64,000 nucleotides of DNA from Chlorobium sp. (GTDB lineage: Bacteria > Bacteroidota > Chlorobiia > Chlorobiales > Chlorobiaceae), in assembly GCF_021740465.1 (NCBI RefSeq), contig NZ_JAIOZR010000007.1, forward strand, positions 48,798 through 112,797, read 5' to 3'. Shown piece after piece: positions 35,996 to 45,721 of the stretch (within the stretch, counting starts at the first letter, position 1; every line of letters starts with the position of its first letter). Made by a program: the position numbers and the translations under genes. Under the pieces are notes generated by a model. The model did not search any database, was not told where the DNA came from, and saw nothing but the letters and a program-made list of their open reading frames with translations.

Positions 35996-37102
35996 ATGCA
36001 GAGAGAGAACCGGTTCATACTCTTTACGTTGCTTTTCGCCCTGTTTCTGGGCGGATGCTCGGGATCCCGGGATTCCGGCCTGACGGAAATGCAGATAGAA
36101 AAACTGGTTCTTGCCGCCAGACCTAACACTCCCTCGCCGGACATCTGGGCAAAAGCCATAAAAGAGAGCCTCGAAGAGCTGGATCAGCCTGTCGACAAGG
36201 AGCATGTCTCTGCCGTGGTGGCCGTCATATCGCAGGTCAGCGGACTTTCGATCGCCCCCAGAAACACGAGAATGGCCGGCATCCTGCGAAAAAAGATAGA
36301 GGCTGCCGAATCGAACGAGGTTTTGCGCTTCATTATCGAAACCAGGCTGGATCAAAAGGCTTCGAACGGCAGAACATTCCGCGAAAACATCGATTCGGTT
36401 GCAAGCGAACTGGATTTCGAGCGCTGGTACGACGAATTCACTTCCGCGAGCATAACGAAGCCGATTCTTCTCGTACTCCGGAAGGATGCAAGCGATCTGG
36501 TTACCACGATCGGCTCGATGCAGGTGTCGGTGAAGTTCGCCGAAGAGTATCCGAAAAAGCCACAAAACGTCGGCTTCGGAAGCGTGCGCAGCATGCTCTA
36601 CACCTGTAAAGGCGGAGTGTTCTACGGAACGGCCTATCTGCTCGGCTTCACACACGACTACGATGACTGGAAATATGTGTTCGCCGATTTCAACGCAGGC
36701 CATTACTCAAGCCGGAACGCCGGCTTCCAGAAAATGCTGGCGAAACTGACACACAGAACCGTCGTGCTTGACGGCGACCTGATGAGCTATGAAAACGGCC
36801 ATATCGCCACGTCGGTTACCTATGACACCTTCACCGGTTTGCTGAAGAACAAAGGAGTGGAGTTCGACGAAGATCAGATCAGGAAGGATTTTTCGAAGGA
36901 GAAAAGCCGTGATTTCGAGAACACCTGGTCTTATAAGAAGATCACTGAAATGTACAAGCAAAAATTCGGACGCACGATCTATGCGGTACTGCCCGATATC
37001 CCCCTGAACAGTCCGAAATTCACCAGCAAAAACCTTTCCACGAAGTGGTTTGCCCAGCGCGTGAAGTCACGGTACAACCACTGCATGCACACAAGAATCT
37101 AA
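35996..37102 (+). CDS. DUF1615 lipoprotein, copy 1, with degenerate active site
   Basis: 368 residues from the ATG at 35996, which places a lipoprotein signal (ILFTLLFALFLGGC, Cys21) at the N-terminus; a frame from 35867 crosses the guaB terminator. It matches DUF1615, the family of E. coli YaiW, including MQVSVKFAEEYPKKP, CKGGVFYGTAYLL, YVFADFNAGHYSSRNAGFQ and DGDLMSYENGH. The family resembles lytic transglycosylases; where copy 2 has QESGF this protein has QVSGL, so the presumed catalytic Glu is Val81. It is likely an outer-membrane-anchored, possibly inactive paralogue. Confidence 0.85.
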   Translation: MQRENRFILFTLLFALFLGGCSGSRDSGLTEMQIEKLVLAARPNTPSPDIWAKAIKESLEELDQPVDKEHVSAVVAVISQVSGLSIAPRNTRMAGILRKKIEAAESNEVLRFIIETRLDQKASNGRTFRENIDSVASELDFERWYDEFTSASITKPILLVLRKDASDLVTTIGSMQVSVKFAEEYPKKPQNVGFGSVRSMLYTCKGGVFYGTAYLLGFTHDYDDWKYVFADFNAGHYSSRNAGFQKMLAKLTHRTVVLDGDLMSYENGHIATSVTYDTFTGLLKNKGVEFDEDQIRKDFSKEKSRDFENTWSYKKITEMYKQKFGRTIYAVLPDIPLNSPKFTSKNLSTKWFAQRVKSRYNHCMHTRI

Positions 37103-37162
37103 GCTGGAAGGTTTTGTCCTGATGGCCTCGTTCAACGTTTATCCAGCAAGAATCTGCCGGCT

Positions 37163-38278
37163 ATGATCAGAGAAACACGCATCGCACTCTTCACTCTTTG
37201 TGCGCTCTTTTTCACCTTTATTCAGAGTGGTTGCTCTCGAAACGATACTTCCGGACTTGCCGAACAACAGATAGAGAAACTGGTTCTTGTGGCCACTCCA
37301 GGCCTTGATTCTCCCGACATATGGGCAAAAGCAATAAAAGAGAGCCTTCAGGAGATCGGCGTGCCTGTCAGCAAGGAAAATGCATGTGCCGTCATAGCTG
37401 TTATTGCTCAGGAAAGCGGCTTCAAAACCGTTCCGAAAACACCCGGCATGGGCAATATCCTGCGCAACAAACTGAAAAATGCCGGAAGCAACCCGATTGT
37501 CCGCTTTATCATCGATTCAAGACTTGATCAACCGGCAGCAAACGGGAAAACGTTCCGTGAAAACATCGATTCAATTGAAAGCGAGCGCGATGTAGAGCTG
37601 TGGTATAACGAATTTATCGCTGCTGATGTCACCAAGCCTATTCTTCAGGTGCTCGACAAGGATGTGGACGATCTTATCACCACAATCGGATCGATGCAGA
37701 TATCGGTCAAATTTGCCGGGCATTACCCGAAAAAACCCGAAAACGTCGGGCATAACGATATCCGTAAAATCCTCTACACCTGCAAGGGCGGAGTATTCTA
37801 CGGATCGGCTTATATGCTCGATTACAAACACAATTACGATGACTGGAAATATGTGTTCGCCGATTACAACGCGGGTCACTATGCTTGCCGGAACGTCGGC
37901 TTTCAGAACATGCTGGCAAATCTGACCCGTAAAAAAATCGTTACGGATGGCGACCTGCTCAGCTATAAAGATGGCCATGCAGCCTTTGGATCCACCTATG
38001 GCATCCTGATCGACTATCTGAAGGAGATGGGAATGGCTTTTAACGAAGAGGAGATCAAAAAGGATTTCCGAAAAGAAAAGAGCTCCGATTTCGAGAAAAC
38101 CTTCTCATACAAAACGATTTCGGCGTTGCACAAATCGAAATTCGGCAGTACCATCTATGCAGGAATGCCGGAAATTCCCCTGAAAAGCGACAAGTTTTCC
38201 GGCAGGAACCTTTCCACGAAGTGGTTCGCAGACAAGGTGAAATCGCGCTTCGACCGCTGCATGCGCACGAAGTTGTAA
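37163..38278 (+). CDS. DUF1615 lipoprotein, copy 2
   Basis: 371 residues, 60 bp downstream of copy 1 and similar along its whole length. The N-terminus is a signal peptide ending FIQSGC (Cys24), an imperfect lipobox. The presumed active-site segment is AVIAVIAQESGFK with Glu84, as in transglycosylase-like folds; MQISVKFAGHYPKKP, CKGGVFYGSAYML and FADYNAGHYACRN follow. DUF1615 includes YaiW of enterobacteria, an envelope lipoprotein. A role in cell wall or envelope metabolism is inferred. Confidence 0.87.
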   Translation: MIRETRIALFTLCALFFTFIQSGCSRNDTSGLAEQQIEKLVLVATPGLDSPDIWAKAIKESLQEIGVPVSKENACAVIAVIAQESGFKTVPKTPGMGNILRNKLKNAGSNPIVRFIIDSRLDQPAANGKTFRENIDSIESERDVELWYNEFIAADVTKPILQVLDKDVDDLITTIGSMQISVKFAGHYPKKPENVGHNDIRKILYTCKGGVFYGSAYMLDYKHNYDDWKYVFADYNAGHYACRNVGFQNMLANLTRKKIVTDGDLLSYKDGHAAFGSTYGILIDYLKEMGMAFNEEEIKKDFRKEKSSDFEKTFSYKTISALHKSKFGSTIYAGMPEIPLKSDKFSGRNLSTKWFADKVKSRFDRCMRTKL

Positions 38279-38550
38279 AACAGTGCTGATCGTGCTGAAC
38301 AGGTGCGGTCAGTGAACCGCCCCTGCCAGTGCAATAAAATCACCAAAAAAAAAGATATCAGGGGTTGAAAGGGCCAAAAGTCGTTTACAACTTATCTGGC
38401 GGAGCAGGTGCCGCTGTAGATCGTCGTGAGCACTTGGATAGCAAGGCGGATGGAGCGCAGAAACCGGAGCGTACACGAAGTACGTGAGGATTTCGAGCAC
38501 CACCCAACGCAGCTATCCAAGTGTGCAACAGATGTACAGCGGCACCTCAA
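38279..38550. other. Convergent intergenic region
   Basis: Between the DUF1615 gene and the end of bchH; it contains the large palindrome at 38406-38547 and no gene. Confidence 0.5.
38406..38547. repeat. Large palindromic element at the bchH 3' end
   Basis: Outer arms AGGTGCCGCTGTA (38406-38418) and TACAGCGGCACCT (38535-38547) are perfect complements; inner arms GCACTTGGATAGC (38430-38442) and GCTATCCAAGTGTGC (38512-38526) also pair. The ~70-base core holds CGTACACGAAGTACG, a third small palindrome. It starts 3 bp after the bchH stop and could end or stabilise the bch transcript. Confidence 0.8.
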
Positions 38551-41500
38551 TCACTCGTCGTCGGTCATCCCCTCAAGCCGATCCTCCAGATCGGCGTAGA
38601 TCTCCTGCAGCTCGTTGATCATGCTCTCGTCGGCTTTCCACATGCCACGTCCGTGAGCTTCGAGCATGCGTCCCACGATGTTCTTGATGGCCTGGGGATT
38701 GAGCGTCGCAAGCCTTTCACGCATGTCGGGATCGAGCGCATAGGTCTCTGCGGTTTTCTTGTAGACCCAGTCGTCCACACTCTTGGTCACGGCATCCCAT
38801 CCCAGCATGTAGGTCACCCGGTTGCTGATTTCCGTTGCGCCGCTGTGGCCATGCTTGAGCATGCCCTCGAACCATTTCGGATTAAGCAGCTTGGAGCGGT
38901 ACTCAACGCGCAGCGACTTTTCGGCGTCGTCCACCTTGATGTCGGAGGTGAATGACTCGACGTAGTTGAGCTTCACATCGCTTGTGCGGGTGTTGCGGCG
39001 CCGAGCGGCAAGCTGCAGTGAACCTGACGAGGAGAAGTAGTGGTCGATATCGGAAATACCGAACTCCGTGGAATCGACCTGGTGCACCACCCGGTCGACC
39101 GAACCGAGCAGGTTCTTGAGAATTTCGGTCTCCTTCTCCCCTTTGCGGCCACCTCCGTAGGCGCTGCTGTTGCGGCGGATGAAAAGGTCGTCGAGGTCGC
39201 CTTCCGACTCCCAGGCGGAGTCTTCGATCATATCGTCTACATAGGTGCCGTAGGCTCCGGGCGACTGGGTGAACTGCCTGGCCGTGGCGCTGTCGAACTC
39301 CACGCCGGTGGCGAGAGCCTCGTCGACATGTTTTTTAACGTAGTTCATATCAATGGATTCGTCGGCTTTCGCGGCATCCTTGACCAGACGGTCGAGCTGG
39401 TCCATGAGAATGCCGAACGCGTCGCGGAAAATCGGGCTGAGCTGCATGAGCACGTCGATTCGCGGCCGTCCGAGCTTTTCAAGCGGCACCAGAGAGTAGT
39501 GGCTGATCTTGCCGGAACCGTCGTAGGAGGGTTCGCCTCCGAGCAGCCTGATGACAACAGCTACAGCCTCGCCCTTGGTTTTGATGGTATCGAGACCCCA
39601 GAGCACCTGTGCGATGGTTTCGGGGTAGTTGCCGTCGTTCTCTTCGAGATGCTTTTTGACGATGCTGTCTGCAATGAGGGTGCCCCTCTTGAAGGCCAGC
39701 TCAGAAGGAATTCTCCAGGGATCGATGGAATGGATGTTCCGCCCCGAAGGGAGCACGTTCATGCCGTCGCGCACCAGGTCGCCGCCGGGGCCTGAAGGAA
39801 TGTAGCGGCCGCGAAGCACCTTCATGAGCGATTCCATCTCTCCGGTATTGTCTCGAAGCGCATGGAGTAGCTGCGAACCTTCGCTGGTCAGGCGCTCGAT
39901 GAGGGGCATATACTCGGCGGAAAGCTGGGTACCGCCGGTTATCGAGGCGAACGTCGAAGAAGCGTTTTTCCGGTCAAAGAGCACCTGCTGCACGAAATCC
40001 CGGCAGGCCTGCTCCACCCACTCGCGCAGGCGGATCGCCTCTTCATCGCCCTTTCTGGACCGACCGGTTAGCTCCTCGTAGCTCCGGTAGTGCCCGTTCC
40101 TGCCGGAAGAGGTCATGAGGATATAGGGCAGGGTTTTGCCGTCCTCTCCGCGGTTCTTGAGGGTTTCGGTAATGGTGATGATCTGCGATTCCAGCGGACT
40201 CGCCTCGCCGAACACATGCAGGGAGTTTGAAATCAGCCGGTTCTCGAGCTCCGAAATATAGATGTAGAGCCTGCTGACGTAATCGCCGAATCCTTCGCCT
40301 TCACGGCGGGGACAATCGTCGGTAAGGTTGAGCAGTTCGGCTTTCTGCATGATTGCCTCCTCCATGCCGGATCTGTCGTCGTTGCCGTCGGATGAGATGG
40401 CAAGATTGCGTTCACGGAAATCCGTGAGCAGGTCCTTGAGCGCGGGAAGCTCCTTGTAGAGGCCTGCGCGTGAGAGCGGCGGAACCACATGCGACACCAT
40501 GGTTGCCAGCCCCCTGCGTTTGGCAATCGAGGATTCGCTGGGGTTGTTGACCGGATAGATGTAGATGTGCGGTACTTCGCCGAGCAGCGCATCGGGCCAG
40601 CAATCACCGGTCAGGCCGGTCTGCAGGCCCGGCATCCATTCGACCGATCCGTGCATGCCCACATGCACCATGGCGTGCGCCTGAAACTCGCGGCTGATCC
40701 AGCGATAGAAGGCTATATACTGGTGGTGCGGAGTGTTTGCCTTGTCGAAAAGCAGGCGCATGGGATCGCCCTGGACGCCGATTCTCGGCTGAACGCCGAT
40801 AAAGATGTTGCCGAATCGTATGCCGCCGACAAACACCTCCTCGGTGCCGATCGGCACGATTTCACCGGGAAATCCCTGCCAGCGCTCCTCGATGCGTTCG
40901 CGCTCACGGGCAGAGGTCAGCTCCCTGAACTTCTCGTAATTGATCTTCACGGCGTCTGGACGCTGCTGCTGTATCTGGTAGTCGGTCGCACGGTCAAGCG
41001 CATGGAAAAGCTCGTCGGGGCTTTCGGGAAGCTGCCCGACGTTGTACCCTTCCTTTTTAAGACGCTGCAGGATGACGAAAAGCGTTCTCGGTACATCGAG
41101 CAATGCTGCACTGGCTTTCTTGCCGAGACCCGGAGGATAGTCGTACACGACAAAGGCAAGTTTTTTATCCCGATTTGACGCTTCCCGCAGACGGAGCCAC
41201 TGCTTGACGAGCAGGGCAAGCCGCTCGAGGCGTTCCGGAACCGTTTCGATCTTGCCGTCTTTGAGCGCTCCGAGTATGACCGGGCATATCGCTCCGTCCA
41301 TTTCCGGAATGGAGTAGGTGAAGGTGATCTGCATGGGAGAAACGCCGTAATCCTGCCATGACTCGAACTCCTGTGTCAGAAGCGGCTGCGCCACCATATA
41401 GGGCGCATCGAGTTTCGACATGATCTCCTGACGGGCCTCGGAGGCGGTTCCGGGCTTGGTGGAACCTGCAGGACCGCCTACAAGGCCGAATCCCATCATG

Positions 41501-42381
41501 TTCAGGAGCAGGTCCAGATTCTCCCTGAGCAGCCAGTCCCTGACCAGCACGTGCCCCTCGACACCCATCACGAAAGCGGGATAGACATGGATGCCGTGTT
41601 TCTCGAGCACACGGATCGTATTGTCGATATAGGTTTTTTCCTGAATGAGATGCTTGCGGAAGAACAGAACGCCTATTTTCTGGCCTTTGTCGAAGTTGAC
41701 GCCGCGTTTCTTCGACCAGTTCTTGAAGCTCCTGACATCCTTGAAGTAAGCCGGGGCGTCGGGGTGGTAGAGCCCCATGTTCGGCACGTCTACAATGGCG
41801 CCTACCGTAACCGGCTCGTTGTAGTATTCACGCAGGATCAGCCGGAACATGTTGGCGATGTTCTCGGGAGTCGGCTGCATCCAGTAGGAGTAGACCGTCA
41901 GCCAGTTTTTGAAGTCCTTCGCCTTGCTGGGCACGAGCGGCAGAATGGTGCGCATGATCTTCATGAGCTTCATGTAGCCGTAGAGGGCATCCTCGTCGCG
42001 CCCCTTGACCAGCATCTTGGCCACCTTTTTGACCATGTCCGGCATGCCTGCCTTCCCGTCGCCGACTGCATAGTTGCCGACTTTGGTAAGCGACATGGCT
42101 TCTGGCATCGATTCGAATACGAAAATCGTTTTATCGGGCTTGCCCTGATCGAGCTGCAGCTTGAACCAGTCGACCTGCTCCTTGAACTGGATCATGCTCA
42201 TGAAAACGCAGTCCGCATCCTGAATGGCCGCAGCCGCTGCAGGGGTCTGCTTTTCAAGATCGACATCGCTCAGTTGGGTAAGTTCGGCTTCGTTCTGGAG
42301 AAGCCCCGTGATTTTTTTCCAAAGACCGGCATTGTACTGCTCAAGCCCTACAATAGCGGCAATTTTGCGGCGAGTTGACAT
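38551..42381 (-). CDS. bchH: Magnesium chelatase subunit H (BchH family; BchT-type by context)
   Basis: 1276 residues, full length for the porphyrin-binding large subunit. Recognisable pieces are FVFESMPEAM, the long N-terminal region with YYNEPVTVGAIVDVPNMGLY, and HVGMHGSVEWMPGLQTGL in the cobN/Mg-chelatase core. It binds protoporphyrin IX and with BchI/BchD inserts Mg2+, the first step toward bacteriochlorophyll. Green sulfur bacteria carry three H paralogues (BchH, BchS, BchT); from memory the one beside bchD/bchI in Chlorobaculum is bchT, so this may be that paralogue. It is last in the leftward operon, 135 bp after bchD. Confidence 0.95.
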   Translation of the reverse strand: MSTRRKIAAIVGLEQYNAGLWKKITGLLQNEAELTQLSDVDLEKQTPAAAAAIQDADCVFMSMIQFKEQVDWFKLQLDQGKPDKTIFVFESMPEAMSLTKVGNYAVGDGKAGMPDMVKKVAKMLVKGRDEDALYGYMKLMKIMRTILPLVPSKAKDFKNWLTVYSYWMQPTPENIANMFRLILREYYNEPVTVGAIVDVPNMGLYHPDAPAYFKDVRSFKNWSKKRGVNFDKGQKIGVLFFRKHLIQEKTYIDNTIRVLEKHGIHVYPAFVMGVEGHVLVRDWLLRENLDLLLNMMGFGLVGGPAGSTKPGTASEARQEIMSKLDAPYMVAQPLLTQEFESWQDYGVSPMQITFTYSIPEMDGAICPVILGALKDGKIETVPERLERLALLVKQWLRLREASNRDKKLAFVVYDYPPGLGKKASAALLDVPRTLFVILQRLKKEGYNVGQLPESPDELFHALDRATDYQIQQQRPDAVKINYEKFRELTSARERERIEERWQGFPGEIVPIGTEEVFVGGIRFGNIFIGVQPRIGVQGDPMRLLFDKANTPHHQYIAFYRWISREFQAHAMVHVGMHGSVEWMPGLQTGLTGDCWPDALLGEVPHIYIYPVNNPSESSIAKRRGLATMVSHVVPPLSRAGLYKELPALKDLLTDFRERNLAISSDGNDDRSGMEEAIMQKAELLNLTDDCPRREGEGFGDYVSRLYIYISELENRLISNSLHVFGEASPLESQIITITETLKNRGEDGKTLPYILMTSSGRNGHYRSYEELTGRSRKGDEEAIRLREWVEQACRDFVQQVLFDRKNASSTFASITGGTQLSAEYMPLIERLTSEGSQLLHALRDNTGEMESLMKVLRGRYIPSGPGGDLVRDGMNVLPSGRNIHSIDPWRIPSELAFKRGTLIADSIVKKHLEENDGNYPETIAQVLWGLDTIKTKGEAVAVVIRLLGGEPSYDGSGKISHYSLVPLEKLGRPRIDVLMQLSPIFRDAFGILMDQLDRLVKDAAKADESIDMNYVKKHVDEALATGVEFDSATARQFTQSPGAYGTYVDDMIEDSAWESEGDLDDLFIRRNSSAYGGGRKGEKETEILKNLLGSVDRVVHQVDSTEFGISDIDHYFSSSGSLQLAARRRNTRTSDVKLNYVESFTSDIKVDDAEKSLRVEYRSKLLNPKWFEGMLKHGHSGATEISNRVTYMLGWDAVTKSVDDWVYKKTAETYALDPDMRERLATLNPQAIKNIVGRMLEAHGRGMWKADESMINELQEIYADLEDRLEGMTDDE

Positions 42382-42516
42382 GATGTGACTGATAGGTGAG
42401 CATTAGACGAAAAATTCTGTTTTCGCACTGAAACGTGAGCATCTAATGTAATTCGAAGGCTAATCATTCCTTAATGCCTCCCGTATAAACAAGATACACA
42501 GGAGGCACAAGAAAAA

Positions 42517-44379
42517 CTAAAAACTGAGGGCGGCTTCGACAATCTGTTCCGCCTTGGCATTGGGAAGGTAGAAGTAACGGCCTCCGAGTTTCTGGGCAAG
42601 TTTGGGAGCCTCGCCCCTCGAAAGGTAGTTCATCTGGGTATCCACCACAATAGCCGCGATTCCGTCAGCGCAAATGGAACCGGAGAGCGCTTCGATCTCT
42701 TTTTCAAGCTCCTCCTTGGAGGGCTTGGCCGCTTCGGGATCGAATGCCGACTGCAGGCCGATATTGCCGCGCCCATCGGTAATGAGCACGAACATGATCT
42801 GGGAAATACCTTTGGTACGCGCCTGCTTGGCGGTTTCCCATCCGAGATAGAGCGCCGAGGCAAGCGGAGTACCGCCACCGGTCGGCAGCACGTCAAGCTC
42901 GCGTTTGGCGCGGTCCACGCTCTGCGACGGAGGCAGGAGCACCTGGGCCTGTTTGCCGCGGAAGGAGATCAGCGAAACCTGGTCGCGATGCACGTAGGCA
43001 TTCTGCAGCAGGCTTGCCACAGCGCCCTTGGCCTGCCGCATGCGGTTGAGCGCCATGGATCCGGATGCATCGACCATGAAGATGAAAAGCGTACCCGATT
43101 TGTCACGGAACCGCTTGATCTTGACATCGTCCTTGCTGATGATGAGCGCGGTTTTCGGCCGTCCGGCCATTTTCTTGTCGCGCTTGCGGGTCTCCTGCCA
43201 CGGAGCGGCGGAAATGAGCGTCGGTATAAGGGCGACCTTACCGCTACGCATTTCGCCGGGCTGAGCCCGCACGAAACGGCCGCGCCGGTTGTTGAGCGCT
43301 TCACCCCTGCTGCCGGACTTGCTTTTCTTCTTGGAGGCAAGCGAAATATTGAGAATGTTGTCGGGCAGTTCGGTTTCGATGGCGTCCATCATGAGCTCCT
43401 CGATCATGTCGGGAGTATCCTTCTGCTCCTCGTCGGATTCGGCATCCGAATCGGGAGTGTCGGCCGGAGCCTCCTCGTCCTCGGCTTCGGGCTCTTCCTG
43501 TGGCGGCGGTTCCTCCTGAGGCGGCATATCGTCGACGTCGGGCTCCCTTTCGGGCATGCGCGTGGCGCGGGGAATCAGCACGATTTTGATGGCGAGCTTC
43601 ATATCCTCCTCCTCGACATCGGTGCGCTGGGCAAGCGCTGCACTTGCAAGCGCAGCCCGAACGGTGAAGATGTCGGACCGGTTTCCCTCGACCCCGAGGC
43701 TGAGCGCGGTCTGGATGAGCGCTTTTACCTGATCGCCGGTGATGGAAACGTGCGGAAGCTGCTCCCTTGCGGCCTGAATAAGGCCTTTGAGCATGTTCAG
43801 TTCATCCTGCGTGTCCTCCGCATCCCGTTTGCCGAGCACGGTATTGACGATTTTCTTGCGCGCCCTGAAATCGTTCTGGGCGGTGAACGGCACGATGATG
43901 CCGATCCGGTCGAGCAGTCCCATGCGCACTTCGCCGTCGCTCGGGTCGTAAGTGCCGACCAGCATGAAGTTGGCCGGGTGCACCTCGCTGAGGCCCTCGC
44001 GTTCGACGAGCACTTCACCCCGCGACATGGCGTCCATGATGTGCGACACTGCGGAACTGTCGAGCAGGCTGAGCGAGTCGACATAGAGTACGCCGCCATG
44101 GGCTTTGGAGAGCACCCCGTGCTGAACGACGCGAACGCCGGATGCAAGGGTAGCTTCGAGATCGACACCGCCGATCAGGCGGTCTTCGGTTACATTCAGA
44201 GGAAGCTCGACAAAAGGAGTCCCTTCAGGAAGGATGCCCGAAAATGCACGGGCAAGCGTTGACTTTCCGGAACCGACCGCCGAGGGAATAACCACCCCTC
44301 CGAGTGAAGGATCGACGGCCAGCAGCATCAGCGCCTGCTTGGCCAGATCCATTCCAACTATATCGGTAAAAGCTATCAT
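42517..44379 (-). CDS. bchD: Magnesium chelatase subunit D
   Basis: 620 residues. An N-terminal AAA+ domain homologous to BchI keeps a P-loop (GSGKST, 36-41). A Pro/Asp/Glu-rich linker (about 285-335) leads to a C-terminal von Willebrand A domain with the MIDAS motif DASGSM and TPLAS. BchD forms the double-ring motor with BchI and links it to BchH. Its ATG overlaps the bchI stop in TAATG, so translation is probably coupled. Confidence 0.97.
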   Translation of the reverse strand: MIAFTDIVGMDLAKQALMLLAVDPSLGGVVIPSAVGSGKSTLARAFSGILPEGTPFVELPLNVTEDRLIGGVDLEATLASGVRVVQHGVLSKAHGGVLYVDSLSLLDSSAVSHIMDAMSRGEVLVEREGLSEVHPANFMLVGTYDPSDGEVRMGLLDRIGIIVPFTAQNDFRARKKIVNTVLGKRDAEDTQDELNMLKGLIQAAREQLPHVSITGDQVKALIQTALSLGVEGNRSDIFTVRAALASAALAQRTDVEEEDMKLAIKIVLIPRATRMPEREPDVDDMPPQEEPPPQEEPEAEDEEAPADTPDSDAESDEEQKDTPDMIEELMMDAIETELPDNILNISLASKKKSKSGSRGEALNNRRGRFVRAQPGEMRSGKVALIPTLISAAPWQETRKRDKKMAGRPKTALIISKDDVKIKRFRDKSGTLFIFMVDASGSMALNRMRQAKGAVASLLQNAYVHRDQVSLISFRGKQAQVLLPPSQSVDRAKRELDVLPTGGGTPLASALYLGWETAKQARTKGISQIMFVLITDGRGNIGLQSAFDPEAAKPSKEELEKEIEALSGSICADGIAAIVVDTQMNYLSRGEAPKLAQKLGGRYFYLPNAKAEQIVEAALSF

Positions 44380-45539
44380 TATACTGCTTCCGCTTCTCCA
44401 AGGACTTTTGCGAGTTCACGTTCGATTTTTTCACCTGCGTCGAGAGTTTCAAGCGGGTCCTTGCGCAGACGGTGCCGGAGACAGAGTCCCGCAATTTCCC
44501 TGACATGCTTCATGGTCACCTCCTTGTCGCCGAGGAAAGCCGCGTAGGCATGGGCCGTACGGGTAATGGTGAGTTCGCCGCGGTGACCGTCGATGCCGAG
44601 GTTCATGCAGAGCCTTGCGATATCGGTCAGTACGCTGTCGTTCATGCTCACCTGGGGAAGCAGATCCTTGGCCTGCTGGATCTTTTTCTGGAGCTTCAGC
44701 TGTTCGCGGTTGTATTTCTTCATGAAGGCGTCCGGATCCTCGTCGAAATCGCGGCGGCGCTTGACGATATCGACGCGTTTGGCGACGTCGAGAATGGTGA
44801 TGATGCGGGCATGCAAACCGAAACGGTCGAGCAGCTGGGGACGGAGCTCACCCTCTTCGGGGTTGCCGGAACCGACAAGCACGAAACGGGCCGGATGTCG
44901 GATGCTGATACCTTCGCGTTCGACGACGTTCTTGCCGCTGGCGGCCACGTCGAGCAGCACGTCGACCAGGTGATCGTCAAGCAGGTTGACCTCGTCGATG
45001 TAGAGGAAGCCGCGGTTCGCCTGGGCGAGCAGTCCGGGCTCGAAAGCCTTGACGCCGCTGGTGAGCGCCTGTTCGATATCGATGGTGCCGCAAACGCGGT
45101 CTTCGGTGGCGCCGAGAGGAAGATCGACGACAGGAACCGGAATTTTTTCGATTTTGATGGCTGCCGGATCGATTGCCTTGCGGCCCTTTCTGGCGTCCTC
45201 GCCTTCAAGGTACTGCTCGGGAGTGCGGTTGTAGATATCGTCCTTGACCCTGTCGATAAAGGGAAGCACTTCGGCAAGAGCCCTTACGGTGGTACTTTTT
45301 CCGGTACCCCTGTGGCCCATGACCAGCACGCCCCCGATCCTCGGATCGATAATATTGAGAATCAGACTGAGTTTCATTTCCTCCTGACCGACGATGGCCG
45401 TAAACGGAAATGCCAGGCCTGACTTCTTTTTGCCAGCAGGCTTCGTAGCCTTCTTCGGTTCCTGGGTTGCCGGCGCATCCGAACCTGTTTTTGCCCTGGC
45501 TGCGGCACTCTTTTTTGCAGCTGTTTCAGTCTGAGTCAT
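44379..45539 (-). CDS. bchI: Magnesium chelatase ATPase subunit I
   Basis: 386 residues. A Lys/Ala-rich extension of ~40 residues precedes the AAA+ core with Walker A GHRGTGKST (about 76-84), VDLPLGATEDRVCG, Walker B FLYIDEVNLLDD and NPEEGELRPQLLDRFG. It hydrolyses ATP to drive Mg2+ insertion. It is first of the bchI-bchD-bchH series and lies about 180 bp downstream of lpdA on the same strand; an AT-rich stretch there may be the promoter. Confidence 0.97.
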   Translation of the reverse strand: MTQTETAAKKSAAARAKTGSDAPATQEPKKATKPAGKKKSGLAFPFTAIVGQEEMKLSLILNIIDPRIGGVLVMGHRGTGKSTTVRALAEVLPFIDRVKDDIYNRTPEQYLEGEDARKGRKAIDPAAIKIEKIPVPVVDLPLGATEDRVCGTIDIEQALTSGVKAFEPGLLAQANRGFLYIDEVNLLDDHLVDVLLDVAASGKNVVEREGISIRHPARFVLVGSGNPEEGELRPQLLDRFGLHARIITILDVAKRVDIVKRRRDFDEDPDAFMKKYNREQLKLQKKIQQAKDLLPQVSMNDSVLTDIARLCMNLGIDGHRGELTITRTAHAYAAFLGDKEVTMKHVREIAGLCLRHRLRKDPLETLDAGEKIERELAKVLGEAEAV

Positions 45540-45721
45540 AATTGATCTTTTGGTTGTTACTCCGCCTGCTGAAGGGTGAACTTGTTCAGAGGCAAAGGCT
45601 TACTGTTTTTTTTAAAACTCAAATAATAAACTCAGAATTTATGCTTTTAAGGAGACAATAGAAAATAGTTCTCGCACTTCGGAAAGGTTTTTGCGATTCG
45701 GCGGCAAACGGCCCGGAAAGC

